Shown: positions 15,557 through 23,530, numbered from the stretch's first letter. The stretch: 26,819 bases of DNA from Thermococcus sp. (GCA_027023165.1 JALVWX010000221.1:1-26819), one strand, 5' to 3'. The notes: generated by a model from the letters alone, not told the origin. Made by a program: numbers and translations.

Positions 15557-17026
15557 ATGAAGAAGGTTGCGGCTGCACTTTTCATTCTGGTGTTGGCCCT
15601 GAGCGTTGTGGCCAGCGGCTGTATGAGCAGTAACGGGGGCAGCAATCCAACGACTACTTCGGGAAGTGGCGGAAAGGGCATAACCCTTGTTATAGTGACA
15701 AGGCACGACGCGACCATACAGTACAAGGTCAAGCAGATCTTCCTTAAGACCGACATAGCGAAGCAGTACCACATCACCAACATAAAGTTCATAGGCGTTC
15801 CCGAGGCCCTCTGGCCGCAGTACATCAAGCAGGGAGCGGACGTCGGCTGGGGTGGAGGACCGACCCTCTTTGACGACATGTACAAGATGGGCTACCTCCA
15901 GCCCATAACCGACCAGAAGGTCCTCGGCCTCATAGGGACGAAGATACCGGCCGAACTCGCTGGAATGCCGATGGTCAGAAAGGACCAGAACGGCAAGGTT
16001 TACTGGATAGCGGCGGCGCTCTCGTCCTTCGGTTTCACCGTCAACAAGCAGGTCCTCAACAAGCAGGGACTCCCGTTCCCAGAGAAGTGGGAGGATCTCG
16101 CCTCTCCCAAGTGGGCCGTTGACCCGCCGCAGTACGGGATAGCCGACCCGACGAGAAGCACATCCAACACGAGGATATACCAGATCATTCTCCAGACCTT
16201 TGGCTGGGATGAGGGATGGAAGGTAATGACCCTCATAGCCGCCAACTCCAAGATATACGAGGCAAGCGACGCGGTCAGGGATGCCGTCATCAACGGTGAG
16301 ATTGCGGCTGGAAACACCATTGACTTCTACGGCTACACCGCCATGAAGCAGAACCCGAACTGTGTCTACGTCATCCCGAAGGGAGAGAGCATCATCAACG
16401 GCGACCCGATAGCGCTCCTCAAGTACAGCAAGCACCCCGAGGCAGCCCAGGCCTTCATATACTGGGTCCTCACCGAGGGACAGGCTATCTGGATGAGTCC
16501 CGACATCAACAGGCTCCCGATATGGGGAGGCATCTTCAACCAGACCATCACCCAGCAGTACGCCAACGTCCTCTTCAATGGAAAGTTCGTCGGTAAGACC
16601 TACGGCCAGGCCAGGCCTGCGCTCCTCAAGGCCTACAACATCGCCATAAACAGCAAGGGAATACCCTTCAACGACAAAGAAGCGCTCGCCACCGTCAACA
16701 CCCTCCAGTACTACTTCAAGGCCACCCTCATCGACACCAACGGTCCGCTCCACCAGGCATGGATTTCGATGGTCAAGGCCTTGAAGGAGGGCAAGATAAC
16801 CCAGGACCAGTTCAACAGACTCAAGGATGAGCTTACCGCCCCAATACAGTTCAAGGACCCGCTCACCGGACAGACCACCACCCTGACGGAGGACTACGCC
16901 AAGAAGATAAACGACAAGATCGCCACCGACGCGAACTTCCAGAGCCAGATAATGCAGGAGTGGAGGAGTGCGGCCCAGGCCAAGTACAACAAGGTCCTCC
17001 AGGACCTCAAGTCAATGGAGGGCTGA
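15557..17026 (+). CDS. ABC transporter solute-binding lipoprotein
   Basis: 489 residues. An N-terminal signal with lipobox VVASGC (lipidated Cys22) is followed by a flexible Gly/Ser/Thr linker to about 38, which tethers the protein to the outer face of the membrane. The body (ITLVIVTRHDATIQYKV, VGWGGGPTLFDDM, IYEASDAVRDAVINGEIAAG, KHPEAAQAFIYWVLTEGQ) has the two-lobe pattern of the Fe3+/spermidine/2-aminoethylphosphonate class of type II binding proteins. It is about 100 residues longer than typical; the extra part is a Lys/Gln-rich helical C-terminus (about 390-489). The ATG follows GGAGGGGATTTGA. It has its own promoter, a T tract after it, and the permease and ATPase genes follow on the same strand. 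The substrate cannot be read from the sequence. Confidence 0.92.
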   Translation: MKKVAAALFILVLALSVVASGCMSSNGGSNPTTTSGSGGKGITLVIVTRHDATIQYKVKQIFLKTDIAKQYHITNIKFIGVPEALWPQYIKQGADVGWGGGPTLFDDMYKMGYLQPITDQKVLGLIGTKIPAELAGMPMVRKDQNGKVYWIAAALSSFGFTVNKQVLNKQGLPFPEKWEDLASPKWAVDPPQYGIADPTRSTSNTRIYQIILQTFGWDEGWKVMTLIAANSKIYEASDAVRDAVINGEIAAGNTIDFYGYTAMKQNPNCVYVIPKGESIINGDPIALLKYSKHPEAAQAFIYWVLTEGQAIWMSPDINRLPIWGGIFNQTITQQYANVLFNGKFVGKTYGQARPALLKAYNIAINSKGIPFNDKEALATVNTLQYYFKATLIDTNGPLHQAWISMVKALKEGKITQDQFNRLKDELTAPIQFKDPLTGQTTTLTEDYAKKINDKIATDANFQSQIMQEWRSAAQAKYNKVLQDLKSMEG

Positions 17027-17030
17027 AGTC

Positions 17031-17052
17031 CTTTCCATTTTCTTCTCAATTT
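17031..17052 (+). terminator. T-rich terminator-like tract after the binding-protein gene
   Basis: ctttccattttcttctcaat followed by more T shortly after the stop. A partial terminator here would allow more binding protein than permease, the usual stoichiometry of importers. Confidence 0.45.
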
Positions 17053-17153
17053 TGACTGTTCTACTCGGTTCTTTTAACATACCCCTGTGCAGAGTTGTAG
17101 CGTTAATCCGGGCGTTGGGATTCAGGATTTTTCAAAGTAAACCATTCAGAAAC

Positions 17154-17162
17154 CTTTAAAAC
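17154..17162 (+). promoter_or_regulatory. TATA box for the permease-ATPase unit
   Basis: ctttaaaac lies about 73 bp before the ATG and predicts a leader of about 45 nt that includes the Shine-Dalgarno box and the mini-ORF. Confidence 0.5.
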
Positions 17163-17230
17163 CCCGCCCATCAAAACCGGGTAGAAACTAAAGGGCAGTG
17201 TGAGTTAAAAAGCAATGGGAGGTTAACACA

Positions 17231-19078
17231 ATGGCGGTCAACAAGTGGGTTGAGAGATTCTTTGGGACCCCCCTTCCTGACGGCGTGGTTATAACCTCGT
17301 TCCTGTTTCCACTCCTGTATCTTGTGGCGTTTCTCGTAATACCAGTGCTCGTGATGTTGCTGACGGCCTTCATTTACAACGGCCACATCTCGATCTACTG
17401 GTTCAAGAGCATCTTCGGCGCACCGTACTACTTCAACCCGCTCCATCCATCGGGGTTCTTCGTTAAGACCATCCCCTGGGGCAACGAGCAGGTCTACTAC
17501 TTCTCGGGCTGGGACTTCGGCGTCGTCATCAACTCCATAGTGGTGTCGATAAGCGTCATGATACTGACGACCATTCTCGGCGTTACATTCGCTTTCGTCA
17601 TGGCGCGCTACGACTTCCCGGGCAAGAACATCGTCAGGATCCTACTCTTCGTCCCGCTCCTCGTCACCCCGTTCGTCAACGTCGTCGTCGTTAAGAAGAT
17701 GTTCCTCCCGAACGGGCTGATAAACTGGATCTTCTACCAGCACCTCCACCTCTTCCCGCACCCGATATGGATCGACGGTCTCGTCGGCGTTGTCATCGCC
17801 CAGTCGATAACATACTACCCGATAGTCTACCTCAACGCCTACGCGAGCTTCATCAACATCGACCCCAGCCTCGAGGAGCAGGCCGAGAATCTCGGGAGCA
17901 GGGGCTTCCACCTCTTCAGGACGGTAACCTTCCCCCTTGCCCTTCCAGGAATAGCGGCCGGAGCAGCCCTCGTGGGAATATTCAGCCTTGAGGACCTCGC
18001 CGCACCCATAGTCTTCCAGGGAAGCGCGATAGCCAAGAAGCTCATGTCCTTCCAAATCTACAGCTCATTCGTATCGGGATTCGCGGTCGGCAACCCGCAG
18101 ATGGCCGCGCTGAGCCTCGTCATGCTCACGATAGCGCTCATAATATTCCTTGCAATCCGCTGGTACGTCGGGATGAAGCAGTACGCCATGCTCAGCAAGG
18201 GGGGCAGGTGGAAGCCGAGGGTCGCCAAGCCCAAGTCCTGGCAGGCCGCACTGATCTACCTCGTGGTAATCCCGCTCCTCCTGCTGACCATCTTCCCACA
18301 GGTCGGAGTCGTTCTGCTGGCCTTCTCGGAGCGCTGGTACGGTACCTGGCCCGAGGGATTCACCCTCTCCAACATGGAGGCTCTGCTCACCCAGCCGGAC
18401 ATCCTAAGGGTCATCGAGAACAGCCTGCTTTACTCCACGGCGGCAATATTCATCATCATCCTGCTCTCTCTGACGGCTTCCTACGCCGCCGGAAGGTTCA
18501 AGAAGGCCAAGCTCGCACCGATCCTCGACAGTCTCGCGACGATACCCATAGCCGTCCCCGGAATTGTCATAGCGATGAGCTATTTCTTCTTCTTCTCGAC
18601 GGTTCCGCCCTTCAAGGGAAGTGCCTTAGACCCAACCAACCTGCTCGCCTTCTTCCCGGGAGCGGCTCTCATCCTGGCGTACTCGATAAGGCGTCTGCCC
18701 TTCGCGGCGCGTTCCATCTCGGCGGGAATCCAGCAGGTCCACGTCTCGCTTGAGGAGGCGGCTATAAACCTGGGCGCCGGCAGGTGGAAGGCCCTGACGA
18801 GCATACTGATCCCCATGATACTCCTGAACCTCCTCGGCGGGGCTATGCTGAGCTTCGTTTACTGTATGAGCGAAACCAGCGTCGGCATCACCCTCGGTTC
18901 CATAAACTCCACGTGGTACCCAATAACGGCGAAAATGAAGGAGCTTATCATGGGTTCGGTCGGAAGCGCCAGCCTCGCGGCCGCGCTCGGCGTCTTCCTG
19001 ATGCTCGTGCAGATACTTGCGATAGTCCTCGCGAACGTGATAACCAAGCAGAGGTACTCGTTCATCGGTCTTACATGA
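17231..19078 (+). CDS. Fused double-domain ABC transporter permease
   Basis: 615 residues with about twelve membrane helices in two homologous halves. Each half has the cytoplasmic EAA loop that contacts the ATPase: EEQAENLGSRGFHLFRTVTF at about 213 and EEAAINLGAGRWKALTSILI at about 505. This fused FbpB-like form replaces the two separate permeases of PotBC-type systems. The halves are joined by a basic segment (KGGRWKPRVAKPKSWQ). It works with the binding lipoprotein upstream and the ATPase 10 bp downstream. The start ATG follows GGGAGGTTAACACA. A three-codon upstream frame overlaps that ribosome-binding site. Import direction and class are confident; the substrate is unknown. Confidence 0.94.
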   Translation: MAVNKWVERFFGTPLPDGVVITSFLFPLLYLVAFLVIPVLVMLLTAFIYNGHISIYWFKSIFGAPYYFNPLHPSGFFVKTIPWGNEQVYYFSGWDFGVVINSIVVSISVMILTTILGVTFAFVMARYDFPGKNIVRILLFVPLLVTPFVNVVVVKKMFLPNGLINWIFYQHLHLFPHPIWIDGLVGVVIAQSITYYPIVYLNAYASFINIDPSLEEQAENLGSRGFHLFRTVTFPLALPGIAAGAALVGIFSLEDLAAPIVFQGSAIAKKLMSFQIYSSFVSGFAVGNPQMAALSLVMLTIALIIFLAIRWYVGMKQYAMLSKGGRWKPRVAKPKSWQAALIYLVVIPLLLLTIFPQVGVVLLAFSERWYGTWPEGFTLSNMEALLTQPDILRVIENSLLYSTAAIFIIILLSLTASYAAGRFKKAKLAPILDSLATIPIAVPGIVIAMSYFFFFSTVPPFKGSALDPTNLLAFFPGAALILAYSIRRLPFAARSISAGIQQVHVSLEEAAINLGAGRWKALTSILIPMILLNLLGGAMLSFVYCMSETSVGITLGSINSTWYPITAKMKELIMGSVGSASLAAALGVFLMLVQILAIVLANVITKQRYSFIGLT

Positions 19079-19088
19079 GGTGGTTAAG

Positions 19089-20153
19089 ATGGTTGAAGTT
19101 AAGCTTCAGAACATCGTTAAGCGGTTTGGAGATACCGTCGCCCTCAAGGGCATAAGCCTTGATATAAAGCACGGGGAGCTGTTCACCCTGCTCGGACCCA
19201 GCGGCTGCGGGAAGTCAACGACTCTGAGGATTATAGCGGGTTTGGATTACCCGGACGAGGGGAAGCTCTACTTCGGTGATCAGGACGTTACCTACCTTCC
19301 GTCCCACCAGAAGGGCGCCGTCCTCGTCTTCCAGAACTACGCCCTCTGGCCGCACATGACCGTCTTCGACAACGTTGCCTACGGACTCAGGCTCAGGAAG
19401 ATCCCAAAGGAGGAGATCAAAAGGAAGGTTGAGTGGGCGCTCGAACTCGTGAAGCTCAAGGGCTTCGAGGATCGCTACCCAACCCAGCTGAGCGGTGGCC
19501 AGCAGCAGCGTGTGGCAATAGCCAGGGCCTTGGTCGTTGAGCCGAAGGTTCTCCTCCTCGACGAGCCGCTCAGCAACCTCGACGCGAAGTTGAGGCTTGA
19601 GATGCGCTCGGAGATAAAGAGGATTCAGCGCGAGCTTGGAATAACCGTCATCTACGTCACCCACGACCAGGAGGAGGCAATGGCGATAAGCGACAGGATA
19701 GCGGTCATGAACGTCGGAACCGTTGAGCAGGTCGGAACTCCCAAGGAAATTTACGAGACGCCCAAGACGGAGTTCGTCGCCAGCTTCATGGGCAAGACCA
19801 ACGTCATCCCAGCCAAAGTCGTCGAGAGGAACGGCGACCGCGTTACGGTGGAGTTCGAGAGCTTCCGTCTGGATGGCCTTCCATATACAGGGAAGAGCGA
19901 CAACGTGGTCGTCGTCATAAGGCCCGAAAGAATAAGACTCAAGCCCGTCGAGAACGCGGTTTCGCTCACGGGGACCGTTGACCTCGTCGAGTACTACGGC
20001 TTCTTCGTCGAGGTCGTCGGCATCTTCGGGGAGACGAGGATCATAGCGAGGACGATAAGCGACAGGGAGGTAAGCCACCTCAAGCCTACCCAGCCGGTTA
20101 CCTTCTACATCGACAGGGACGATATAATCGTCCTCCCGAAGCAACAGCTCTGA
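19089..20153 (+). CDS. ABC transporter ATPase with C-terminal TOBE-like domain
   Basis: 354 residues. Walker A GPSGCGKST (36-44), Q-loop VFQNYALWPHM, signature LSGGQQQRVAIARAL (about 135), Walker B VLLLDEPLSNLDAKLR and switch THDQEEAM are all present. The region after about 235 (GKTNVIPAKVVERNGDRVTV to VRPERIRLKP) is a TOBE-type regulatory domain as in MalK, PotA and FbpC. It powers the permease immediately upstream; the genes are 10 bp apart. The ATG at 19089 follows GAGGTGGTT by two bases (aag spacing). The GTG at 19080 lies within that box and is rejected. MalK-class regulation through the C-terminal domain is possible, but no partner is visible. Confidence 0.95.
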   Translation: MVEVKLQNIVKRFGDTVALKGISLDIKHGELFTLLGPSGCGKSTTLRIIAGLDYPDEGKLYFGDQDVTYLPSHQKGAVLVFQNYALWPHMTVFDNVAYGLRLRKIPKEEIKRKVEWALELVKLKGFEDRYPTQLSGGQQQRVAIARALVVEPKVLLLDEPLSNLDAKLRLEMRSEIKRIQRELGITVIYVTHDQEEAMAISDRIAVMNVGTVEQVGTPKEIYETPKTEFVASFMGKTNVIPAKVVERNGDRVTVEFESFRLDGLPYTGKSDNVVVVIRPERIRLKPVENAVSLTGTVDLVEYYGFFVEVVGIFGETRIIARTISDREVSHLKPTQPVTFYIDRDDIIVLPKQQL

Positions 20154-20180
20154 TCTCTTCTCCCTTTTTGGGTGGTTTTT

Positions 20181-20771
20181 ATGCTGGGCAACCTCAAAGA
20201 AGGGAAGGTCTATGAGGTTCTTCTTATCACGTCCTCCAACACAACCCCCGTAGGGGTTGTCCGGGGAGGAGATATTCTCGAGTTCAAGCTCTTTCCAGGA
20301 AGGAGCTTCGAGGACCTTCTTGAAAATCCTGCGGCGTCTATACAGGTCACGAACGACGTTGAGCTTATCGTCAGGCTTGCCCTCAACCTTCCCGTAGATG
20401 TTGGCTTTGGGGGGAAGGACGGGCACCGCTGGATTAAGGGCCTTCCGGGCTGGTACGGGTCGGTCGAGTACCGCCTCAACACATGGAGGGACAACCTGGG
20501 GGAGAGCAGGGTTTTAATAGGGAGGTTCGTTCCTGAAGGGAAAATCCCTGGCTCCCTGCCGGTTATCCCATGGAGCCGGGCGGACTGCAGGCTCATTGAG
20601 ATGGCAGTTCACTTCACGAGATTCATCGTTTCCCGCGATGAAAAGCTCGCGAAGGCGATAGCGGAACTCTACTCGGAATACAGAAGGTTTGGAGGGGATT
20701 CGGAGGTCGCGGAGTACATGATGAGTCGCCTTGGAGCTTTCACTTCGAAAGGAAAACGGGAAAACTTTTAA
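20181..20771 (+). CDS. DUF447 family protein (flavin-reductase-like split barrel)
   Basis: 196 residues from the ATG giving MLGNLKEGKVYEVLLIT. The opening V-Y-E-V-LLIT-S-S-N-T-TPVGVVR is the DUF447 pattern (E-x-x-x-T-x-N near an aPiGv strand). The next segments, LFPGRSFEDLLENPAASIQVTND, also fit. Known structures in this archaeal family show a flavin-reductase-like split barrel that binds FMN; the reaction is not established. It lies 27 bp after the ATPase, so it is probably part of the transporter operon. The ATG follows GGGTGGTTTTT; an upstream in-frame GTG at 20172 lies within the box. Its stop codon overlaps the TATA box of the phosphoesterase gene. Confidence 0.82.
   Translation: MLGNLKEGKVYEVLLITSSNTTPVGVVRGGDILEFKLFPGRSFEDLLENPAASIQVTNDVELIVRLALNLPVDVGFGGKDGHRWIKGLPGWYGSVEYRLNTWRDNLGESRVLIGRFVPEGKIPGSLPVIPWSRADCRLIEMAVHFTRFIVSRDEKLAKAIAELYSEYRRFGGDSEVAEYMMSRLGAFTSKGKRENF
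20765..20771 (+). promoter_or_regulatory. TATA box for the metallophosphoesterase gene
   Basis: cttttaa, centred about 37 bp before the ATG at 20805, overlaps the DUF447 stop codon. It would allow the phosphoesterase to be made separately from the transporter operon. Confidence 0.55.
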
Positions 20772-20804
20772 CATGCTCCTCCTCCCATATTACTTGGTGA
20801 TACC

Positions 20805-22817
20805 ATGGCCAAGCGGCTGATTGCAGGCATTGCCCTGTTGATAGGAGTTATAATGCTCTTCGGAGCGGTGCCAGCGAGCGCGGCTCAGTACGACACGACC
20901 TACAGCAAGTATCTTACCCAGCCAGCCCCCGCCATTCCAGCCTTTGCCATTCCCGGCGGGAGCTTCACCCTACATCTGAAGGACGGGGTAAGCGTTGATG
21001 GAATCCAGGCGGTGTCCGTTCTTCACGGACCCTACGACCTCCAGGTAGTCAAAACCGAGGGGAACACCGTAACCGTCAAGGTGCCCGGCGATATAGTCCC
21101 TGATGACTACTTCCTTCTGATAAAGACGGACAAGGGGACCCTCGTTCTCCCGAACGGGCTTAAGGTCTTCAAAGAGTGGCCGAAGACACTTAAACTCGCC
21201 TGGGTCAGCGACACCCACGTCACCAGCAGCGCCAAGATCGGCTACGTCTGCGGTCCCTACTTCCAGCACAGCCCCTACAAGCTCGAGAAGATGTGCTCTA
21301 ACCCGATACCGCTCCACAGCGTCGTTGCAACCGACAGCGCGTACACCTATTGGGCGATGCAGGGCGTTGATCTCATCATAAACACCGGTGACGACGTCGA
21401 CAGCAGCAACGACCTCATAGGCTACGAGATAATGTACAACATCATGAGGGACGCCGCCTCTGCAGGACAGGCACACATTAGCATCAAGGGCAACCACGAC
21501 AACCCGCCGAAGATATACTCCCAGATCATAGCCCCGCCGGTGTTCTACACGACCATCGGTAAGTTCCTTATAATCGGTCTCGATACCGGCGGCGACCGCG
21601 GATGGCCGACCATGGATGAAATCCAGTTCATGGAGAAGGTTCTCGACGAGCACCCCGGCTACACCCCGATAATCCTCTACCACCACCCGTTCTTCTTCGC
21701 CCCGCGCTGGAACTACCGGGGAGGGACGATAAGCGGCCTTGACCCGAGCAACGACGCCGACTGGGCCAAGCTCAAGAACTATATTGGCAACTACTGGAAG
21801 GGCAACCTCACCGTTGCGAGGCGCTTCCTGGAGGACGTCGTCAAGTACAACATCCCGCTCACCATGAGCGGCCACATCCACCACGACATGTACTGGACCT
21901 ACACCGACAAGGAGGGCCACGTCCACTACTTCCTCACGCTCACCTCGACCGGCGCCCCCGACAAAGAGAGCAACCCTGCCACCAATCCCAAGCACAGTCC
22001 GACCTGGTACGGAACCAACCTCGTGGTTATAAGCCAGAACGGAAGCGTTGAAATGCCCCTCACCCCGGTCAAGATAGAGGACAACAAGGTCAAGAGCGAC
22101 TTCATCAGCGTCCCCGTCCCGCAGGAGTTCATGGTCTTCCGCCACACCACAAACTTCGGAACGGCCGCCAAGTTCATCAACGAACTCAACCACAGCGTTA
22201 CAGGCCCGATAACCTTCGTCATCCCGGAGGGGGCCAAGATAGACCCGCAGCACACCAACATAACCTACAAGATTCTCGGCGAGAGGACCATCGGAGACAA
22301 CACCTACCTCATGGTGAACGCCACCGTCCCCGCGGGGATTTCACAGATAGTCATCACCAAGGGAACCGACAGTGAGAAGCCGGTCGTCCAGATAGCCTAC
22401 CTCCAGCCGAGCCACCCGAAGGTTGACCAGGAGTCGACCCTCTACTTCACCGCCCAGGACAACCTCGGAATAAGGGACCTCTACGCCCAGGTTATTGATG
22501 AGAGCGGCAAGCCAGTCGCCTACGGCAAGGTTACGAAGTTCCCTGCCGAGCCTGGAAGCGGAAAGCCGACGAACAACTTCTACACCGTTGAGCTTCCTCC
22601 GCTCAAGGCCGGAAAGTACAAGATAGAGGTCGTTGCGGTCGACTTTTACGGCAACAAGGCCGTCGTCACGAAGGCCCTCAGCGTTGGAAGCGCAACCCCA
22701 CACCCGACCTCCTCAAGCACTACAACCAGCTCCAGCTCAAGCGGTGGAGGCATCTGCGGTCCGGCTTTGATAGTCGGCCTCGCCGCACTTCCACTCCTCC
22801 TCAGGAAGAGGAAGTGA
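20805..22817 (+). CDS. Secreted metallophosphoesterase with CGP-CTERM tail
   Basis: 670 residues. A signal peptide (about 1-27, ending ASAA) and an N-terminal beta domain of about 100 residues precede a calcineurin-type phosphoesterase. Metal-binding motifs are in order: VSDTH (about 134), NTGDDVDS (about 194), KGNHD (about 226), YHHPFFF (about 291) and SGHIHHD (about 354). A beta-sandwich-like region at about 530-630 (VVQIAYLQPSHPKVDQEST, then GKYKIEVVAVDFYGNKA) is followed by a Ser/Thr linker and the CGP-CTERM tail (Cys at about 651). It would hydrolyse phosphate esters at the cell surface. The start follows GGTGATACC. Closely placed after the ABC transporter, it may release the ligand taken up, which is inference. 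A T tract follows. Confidence 0.92.
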   Translation: MAKRLIAGIALLIGVIMLFGAVPASAAQYDTTYSKYLTQPAPAIPAFAIPGGSFTLHLKDGVSVDGIQAVSVLHGPYDLQVVKTEGNTVTVKVPGDIVPDDYFLLIKTDKGTLVLPNGLKVFKEWPKTLKLAWVSDTHVTSSAKIGYVCGPYFQHSPYKLEKMCSNPIPLHSVVATDSAYTYWAMQGVDLIINTGDDVDSSNDLIGYEIMYNIMRDAASAGQAHISIKGNHDNPPKIYSQIIAPPVFYTTIGKFLIIGLDTGGDRGWPTMDEIQFMEKVLDEHPGYTPIILYHHPFFFAPRWNYRGGTISGLDPSNDADWAKLKNYIGNYWKGNLTVARRFLEDVVKYNIPLTMSGHIHHDMYWTYTDKEGHVHYFLTLTSTGAPDKESNPATNPKHSPTWYGTNLVVISQNGSVEMPLTPVKIEDNKVKSDFISVPVPQEFMVFRHTTNFGTAAKFINELNHSVTGPITFVIPEGAKIDPQHTNITYKILGERTIGDNTYLMVNATVPAGISQIVITKGTDSEKPVVQIAYLQPSHPKVDQESTLYFTAQDNLGIRDLYAQVIDESGKPVAYGKVTKFPAEPGSGKPTNNFYTVELPPLKAGKYKIEVVAVDFYGNKAVVTKALSVGSATPHPTSSSTTTSSSSSGGGICGPALIVGLAALPLLLRKRK

Positions 22818-22820
22818 ACC
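22730..22820 (+). repeat. 91-bp near-identical repeat, copy 2 (CGP-CTERM coding tail)
   Basis: Second copy of 15394-15484 in direct orientation, 89 of 91 bases identical. The two differences (positions 22800 and 22807) both change an amino acid (Leu for Phe, Lys for Arg), so no silent difference separates the copies. Confidence 0.95.
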
Positions 22821-22838
22821 ACTTTTATTTTTCCCTTT
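22821..22838 (+). terminator. T-rich terminator after the metallophosphoesterase
   Basis: acttttatttttcccttt four bases after the stop codon, before the TATA box of the next gene. Confidence 0.5.
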
Positions 22839-22845
22839 CGATACC

Positions 22846-22853
22846 CATTTAAG
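22846..22853 (+). promoter_or_regulatory. TATA box for the AlaX gene
   Basis: catttaag, centred about 34 bp before the ATG at 22884, gives a short leader carrying AGGTGGTT. Confidence 0.5.
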
Positions 22854-22883
22854 CCCAAAGCCCTATTCTCTAAGGTGGTTGAA

Positions 22884-23525
22884 ATGACCAGGAAGCTCTA
22901 CTACGAGGACGCCTATCTGAAAGAGGCCAAGGCAAAGGTTCTGGAAATCAAGGAGAACGCCCTGCTCCTCGACCAGACGGTTTTCTACCCAACGGGCGGC
23001 GGCCAGCCCCACGACAGAGGGATGATAAGCGGCGTCGAGGTTCTCGACGTCTACAAGGACGATACCGGAAACGTTTGGCACGCCGTTGCCGAGCCGGAGA
23101 AGTTCAAGGTTGGGGACGAGGTCGAGCTTAAAATCGACTGGGACTACCGCTACAGACTGATGAGAATCCACAGCGCGATGCACCTCCTCGAGCACGTCCT
23201 CAATCTTGTCCTCCCCGGCGAGTGGCAGCTCTACGGTAGTGGAATGAGCGCCGAGAAGGGCCGCTACGATATAGTCTACCCAGAGAACATCAACCAGTGG
23301 AAGGAGCAGATTATAGAGACCTTCAACAGACTCGTTGACAAAGGCGGTGAAATGAGAATATGGTGGGAAGGAGAAACGCGCTACACCCAGATAAGGGACT
23401 TCGAGGTAATCCCCTGCGGAGGAACCCACGTGAAGGACATCAAGGAAATCGGCCACCTCAAGAAGCTCAAGCGCTCCAGCCTCGGAAGGGGAAAGCAGAG
23501 AATAGAGATTTGGCTCGAGGATTGA
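22884..23525 (+). CDS. alaX: AlaX-type alanyl-tRNA editing hydrolase
   Basis: 213 residues, the size of the medium AlaX form. It is a stand-alone version of the alanyl-tRNA synthetase editing domain that removes wrongly attached amino acid (chiefly serine) from tRNA-Ala. The N-terminal barrel has VFYPTGGGQPHDRG (about 33-46). The zinc and catalytic ligands are all present: H96-x3-H100 (RIHSAMHLL) and C178-x3-H182 (PCGGTHV). The ATG at 22884 follows AGGTGGTT with GAA spacing; the in-frame GTG at 22875 lies in that box. It converges on the Trm-G10 gene with a gap of only five bases. Confidence 0.93.
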   Translation: MTRKLYYEDAYLKEAKAKVLEIKENALLLDQTVFYPTGGGQPHDRGMISGVEVLDVYKDDTGNVWHAVAEPEKFKVGDEVELKIDWDYRYRLMRIHSAMHLLEHVLNLVLPGEWQLYGSGMSAEKGRYDIVYPENINQWKEQIIETFNRLVDKGGEMRIWWEGETRYTQIRDFEVIPCGGTHVKDIKEIGHLKKLKRSSLGRGKQRIEIWLED

Positions 23526-23530
23526 GCCTC

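Larger units (their letters stand above)
17027..17230 (+). other. Intergenic leader: T tract, promoter, mini-ORF
   Basis: 204 bp without a gene. It begins with a T-rich stretch (17031-17052) that resembles a terminator for the binding-protein gene. It contains a TATA box at 17154-17162 (ctttaaaac), giving a leader of about 45 nt, and a second TATA-like gagttaaaa (17202-17210) that is too close for a leader with its Shine-Dalgarno box. A three-codon frame atg gga ggt taa at 17215-17226 overlaps the Shine-Dalgarno box GGGAGGTT of the permease gene. Confidence 0.5.

Noticed and set aside
15539..16753. Minus-strand open frame of 404 codons under the binding-protein gene
   Set aside because: The plus-strand lipoprotein has a lipobox, promoter and family match. 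The opposite frame is rich in Val, Gly, Leu and Arg as expected of an antisense shadow and has no recognisable domain.
16968..17159. Plus-strand frame of 63 codons extending from the binding-protein end into the intergenic region
   Set aside because: It overlaps the end of a certain gene in another frame, has no Shine-Dalgarno box or promoter, and its Ser/Arg-rich start is typical of a shifted frame.
19215..20426. Minus-strand open frame of 403 codons across the ATPase and DUF447 genes
   Set aside because: It runs through two well-supported plus-strand genes and resembles no protein family.
20970..22253. Minus-strand open frame of 427 codons under the phosphoesterase gene
   Set aside because: All metallophosphoesterase motifs lie on the plus strand in order. 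The antisense frame is low-complexity and has no start signal.
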